Translations under genes and position numbers: made by a program
Notes under the pieces: model-generated
Databases searched by the model: none
What the model was told of the DNA's origin: nothing
The model's input: the letters and a program-made list of their open reading frames with translations, nothing else
Shown here: piece by piece, positions 5,548-6,258 of the stretch
How positions within the stretch are numbered: position 1 is the first letter of the stretch
Layout of the letters: the number at the start of each line of letters is the position of its first letter
DNA from: Pseudomonadota bacterium
Lineage (GTDB): Bacteria; Desulfobacterota; Syntrophia; Syntrophales; JADFWA01
Direction of reading: 5' to 3'
Length of the DNA stretch: 6,258 nucleotides
Assembly (NCBI GenBank): GCA_030596145.1
Contig: JAUVKS010000120.1
Location: forward strand, 1-6,258

Positions 5548-6258
5548 CTATTTTTTAGGTTGCTCAATAATGTGAACATCATGTTGAGGAAAAGGAATCG
5601 TGATTTTTGCATTTTTCAGTGCCTGGTGAGCAGCCAGATTGACCTCGTATTGGGTTTTAAAGTATTGTTTTGTGGGAACCCAATAACGCATACCAACATT
5701 GATTGCAGAATCGGCAAATTCTTGAATGCCTGTTTGTGGCGCAGGCTCCGAGGATATTTGGGGAAATTTCTTGAGTGTTTCATGAAGTACCTCAATCGCT
5801 TTTTGAGGATTGTCCTGGTAGGAAATATCAATAGTCGTTTCTACTACCTTATTTTCAAAAGAATTTTTCAGAACCTCACCGACAATATGTTTGTTGGGAA
5901 TGGTAATTCTCTCACCATCTTCGGTCGACAAGGTTGTGTAAGAAAGAGTGATGTCTTCCACTACCCCACTGAATTCCTTAATTGTTATAGTGTTGCCTAC
6001 CGTAAAGGGTCTTGTCATAATGATCATCATCCCGGCACCATAGTTTGATAAAGGACCTTGAAGAGCAAAGCTCGCACCGAAGGCTAACGCGCCAATAGCG
6101 GCGATAAAGGGCGCAATCGAGATACCGAACTTGCCCAGAGCAATAATCAAAACGAAAACAATAACAATGATCTTTACACCGCTTCCTAAAAATTTCGTTA
6201 GTACAACATCCATATTATTCTTTTCGCAAAGCCGCATTACTAATCTCGATGACCATCG
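5548..6258 (-). CDS. MscS-family small-conductance mechanosensitive channel (N-terminus outside window)
   Basis: The minus-strand frame is open from the right edge to TAG at 5548, giving 236 visible residues. An ATG at 6237 exists, but the frame continues upstream of it (RWSSRLV) and the first membrane helix of MscS would be missing, so the gene almost certainly starts beyond the window. Visible parts: a hydrophobic helix (KIIVIVFVLIIALGKFGI), then the pore-lining helix FIAAIGALAFGASFALQG with the Gly/Ala packing pattern of MscS TM3, and PLSNYGAGMMIIMTRPF. The cytoplasmic beta domain follows (TVGNTITIKEFSGVVEDI, then TTLSTEDGERITIPNKHI) and the C-terminal alpha/beta domain (TIDISYQDNPQKAIEVL onward) to the end. 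The protein would gate at high membrane tension and release solutes on osmotic downshock. It is separated from the radical SAM gene by almost 0.9 kb, so a functional link is not implied. Confidence 0.94.
   Translation of the reverse strand, partial: RWSSRLVMRLCEKNNMDVVLTKFLGSGVKIIVIVFVLIIALGKFGISIAPFIAAIGALAFGASFALQGPLSNYGAGMMIIMTRPFTVGNTITIKEFSGVVEDITLSYTTLSTEDGERITIPNKHIVGEVLKNSFENKVVETTIDISYQDNPQKAIEVLHETLKKFPQISSEPAPQTGIQEFADSAINVGMRYWVPTKQYFKTQYEVNLAAHQALKNAKITIPFPQHDVHIIEQPKK

Overview
The window looks like a piece of chromosome from a Gram-negative, probably anaerobic bacterium of the Desulfobacterota/deltaproteobacterial type. I infer this from three things: strong GGAGG-type ribosome binding sites, an oxygen-sensitive class of radical SAM enzyme, and a ligase-ACP-acyltransferase fusion of a kind I associate with such genomes. 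No marker gene fixes the taxon. All four genes that can be supported lie on the minus strand, so the window reads from right to left.

Right end (5548-6258): an MscS-type mechanosensitive channel that has lost its N-terminus to the window edge. Next comes a gene-poor stretch of almost 0.9 kb (4654-5547). It has no convincing coding sequence but holds three structured DNA/RNA elements: a trio of small GTGCGA stem-loops, a perfect 17-bp inverted repeat built from CAAAGG motifs, and a long GC-rich hairpin.

Middle to left: a radical SAM enzyme with a SPASM-like C-terminal cysteine region (3190-4653) is followed after 23 bp by an 844-residue three-domain protein (632-3166). Its domains, in order, are a fatty-acid AMP ligase, an acyl carrier protein domain and a PlsC-type glycerolipid acyltransferase. 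After a further 113 bp comes a TetR-family repressor (1-518, cut by the window edge). Its own promoter overlaps a perfect 11-bp inverted repeat that is a good candidate operator.

Working model: the radical SAM gene and the fusion gene are co-transcribed and form a lipid-remodelling module. The fusion protein would activate a free fatty acid, load it on its own carrier domain and pass it to a glycerolipid. The radical SAM enzyme would make a difficult C-H modification on an acyl chain, head group or related substrate. The TetR regulator next door may sense an acyl compound and control at least its own gene. The domain calls are read from sequence motifs. The substrate of the radical SAM enzyme and the joint pathway are inference.
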